A program made the position numbers and the translations under genes. This document shows positions 63,262 to 64,000 of a stretch of 64,000 bases of DNA, one piece after another. Below the pieces are notes generated by a model. The model was not told the origin of the DNA. It saw only the letters and a program-made list of their open reading frames with translations, and made no database searches. Each line of letters starts with the position of its first letter. Position 1 is the first letter of the stretch. Source of the DNA: JAFGVL01 sp963662245 (GTDB taxonomy: Bacteria; Bacteroidota; Bacteroidia; Bacteroidales; Paludibacteraceae); the NCBI GenBank assembly GCA_963662245.2, contig CAXXVQ010000010.1:39692-103691 (forward strand), written 5' to 3'.

Positions 63262-64000
63262 ATGTTAGGAAAAATAATAGGCTTCGAGCTTCGCTATCGT
63301 TTCACCAAATCAATGACTTATATTTTTATGGCATTAATGGTGTTTCAGGCAATTTGGTATGCAAAAGGCACCTACGATTTTTATATCAACGACGCCACTT
63401 ATATGAATGCTGCCGGCATTATATACCAGTCAATGGCAGGAGGCGGCATGCTGATGATAATTGTTATTGCCATAATCACAGGCACAGCTTTGTTTAAAGA
63501 TCTTGAGTTTAAAACCGCTGAGACCTTATACAGTTATCCGGTCAAAGACCACACTTGGTTGTTAGGAAAATTCACTGCGGCATATTTGGTAAATCTATCC
63601 ATTTGTCTGACCTATGGGCTTGGCTTTACCATTCTGCAATATACCGGCATAGCCACACCCGATAAGTTTGGTCCCGTACCTTGGGGGCATATCATGTATG
63701 GTTTTCTTGTATTCTCGGTACCCAATATGTTTATTATCACTACCATTTCGTTGAGTCTGGTGGTATTTTTCCGCAATATGGCAAGCAGTTATCTGGGAGT
63801 GTTTATACTCACCATGCTGTTTATCCTTGCCGAAGGTACACGCGAAAATGCCACAAATATCACACTGGTATATCTGCTCGATCCATTCGGTTTTACATAC
63901 ACGAAAGATACGATAGAAGCCTTGCCTGTGGAACTTAAAAACAATGCATATTTTCAGCTTACCGGATATTATTGGGCAAATAGAATATTGTGGGTTGGCA
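63262..64000 (+). CDS. ABC-2 type permease (partial, runs off the window)
   Basis: Open from ATG 63262 to the last base, 246 codons seen. About six hydrophobic segments, with FELRYRFTKSMTYIFMALMVF at the start and GTALFKDLEFKTAETLYSYP after the second helix, typical of Bacteroidetes ABC-2 permeases that often continue into an M1-peptidase-like domain. Six bases after the ATPase gene. Confidence 0.85.
   Translation, partial: MLGKIIGFELRYRFTKSMTYIFMALMVFQAIWYAKGTYDFYINDATYMNAAGIIYQSMAGGGMLMIIVIAIITGTALFKDLEFKTAETLYSYPVKDHTWLLGKFTAAYLVNLSICLTYGLGFTILQYTGIATPDKFGPVPWGHIMYGFLVFSVPNMFIITTISLSLVVFFRNMASSYLGVFILTMLFILAEGTRENATNITLVYLLDPFGFTYTKDTIEALPVELKNNAYFQLTGYYWANRILWVG

Noticed and set aside
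1..64000. CRISPR array, rRNA operon or complete insertion sequence
   Set aside because: No regularly spaced direct repeats, no rRNA-like sequence and no IS transposase other than the MuA-type gene were found.

Overview
The window reads as a chromosome segment of an anaerobic, probably nitrogen-fixing member of the Bacteroidales carrying a Mu-like prophage. The evidence is low-GC host DNA, many TAnnTTTG minus-7 promoter boxes, AT-rich leaders without obvious Shine-Dalgarno sequences, a type IX secretion C-terminal signal, SusC/TonB-type receptors, an hmuYRSTUV-type heme locus and a nif gene set. Genus cannot be fixed from the sequence.

Region 1 (1-11545) is the early half of a Mu-like transposable prophage. 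On its right are a rightward repressor gene and a leftward early operon: KilA-N/ORF6N-like regulator, Ner-like HTH protein, small membrane protein, tRNA-like element, MuA-type DDE transposase, MuB-type ATPase, GemA/Gp16, DUF3164, DUF4494, several small unknowns, an ASCH protein, a RecA-like ATPase and a secreted protein. A convergent adenine methylase lies at the left. Five related MuA-site-like repeats precede a CA terminus at 11545. The next 50 bases encode the first codons of a RhuM-like host gene, so the insertion junction can be placed to the base as a hypothesis. Structural phage genes would lie left of base 1. Two 42-43-nt elements and one about 90-nt element look like tRNA T-arms placed between early genes.

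Region 2 (11546-16000) is leftward host genes: an outer-membrane beta-barrel, a RibD-C/DHFR-like reductase, a Prx6-type peroxiredoxin, and a LemA-TPM-TPM operon. Four near-identical terminators separate these units.

Region 3 (16267-20834) is a rightward nifN-nifB-(2Fe-2S ferredoxin)-nifV group for FeMo-cofactor and homocitrate synthesis; nifHDKE are not in the window. Downstream lie four tandem leftward paralogues of about 150-159 residues (20841-23221) of unknown function.

Region 4 (23542-33430, leftward) holds a three-gene acyl-CoA carboxylase operon and a methionine group metE - AspT/YidE-type transporter - metY, headed by a cobalamin riboswitch.

Region 5 (33642-54240, rightward) holds a lipoprotein and an AsmA-like giant, then a metal/heme uptake block: His-rich small protein, secreted protein, TonB receptor, HmuR-like receptor, HmuY, PepSY protein, CobN-like HmuS and HmuTUV, followed by two flavodoxins (the second frameshifted). 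Several promoters in this block share a TCCC-N6-8-GGGA motif, suggesting one iron- or heme-responsive regulon.

Region 6 (54240-64000) has a structured intergenic tract with a MITE-like repeat, a T9SS-secreted repeat protein, a ZIP metal transporter, and an AraC regulator divergent from a frameshifted TonB receptor, a DUF4374-like lipoprotein and an ABC exporter that runs off the window. This last group resembles xenosiderophore (Xus-type) uptake loci.
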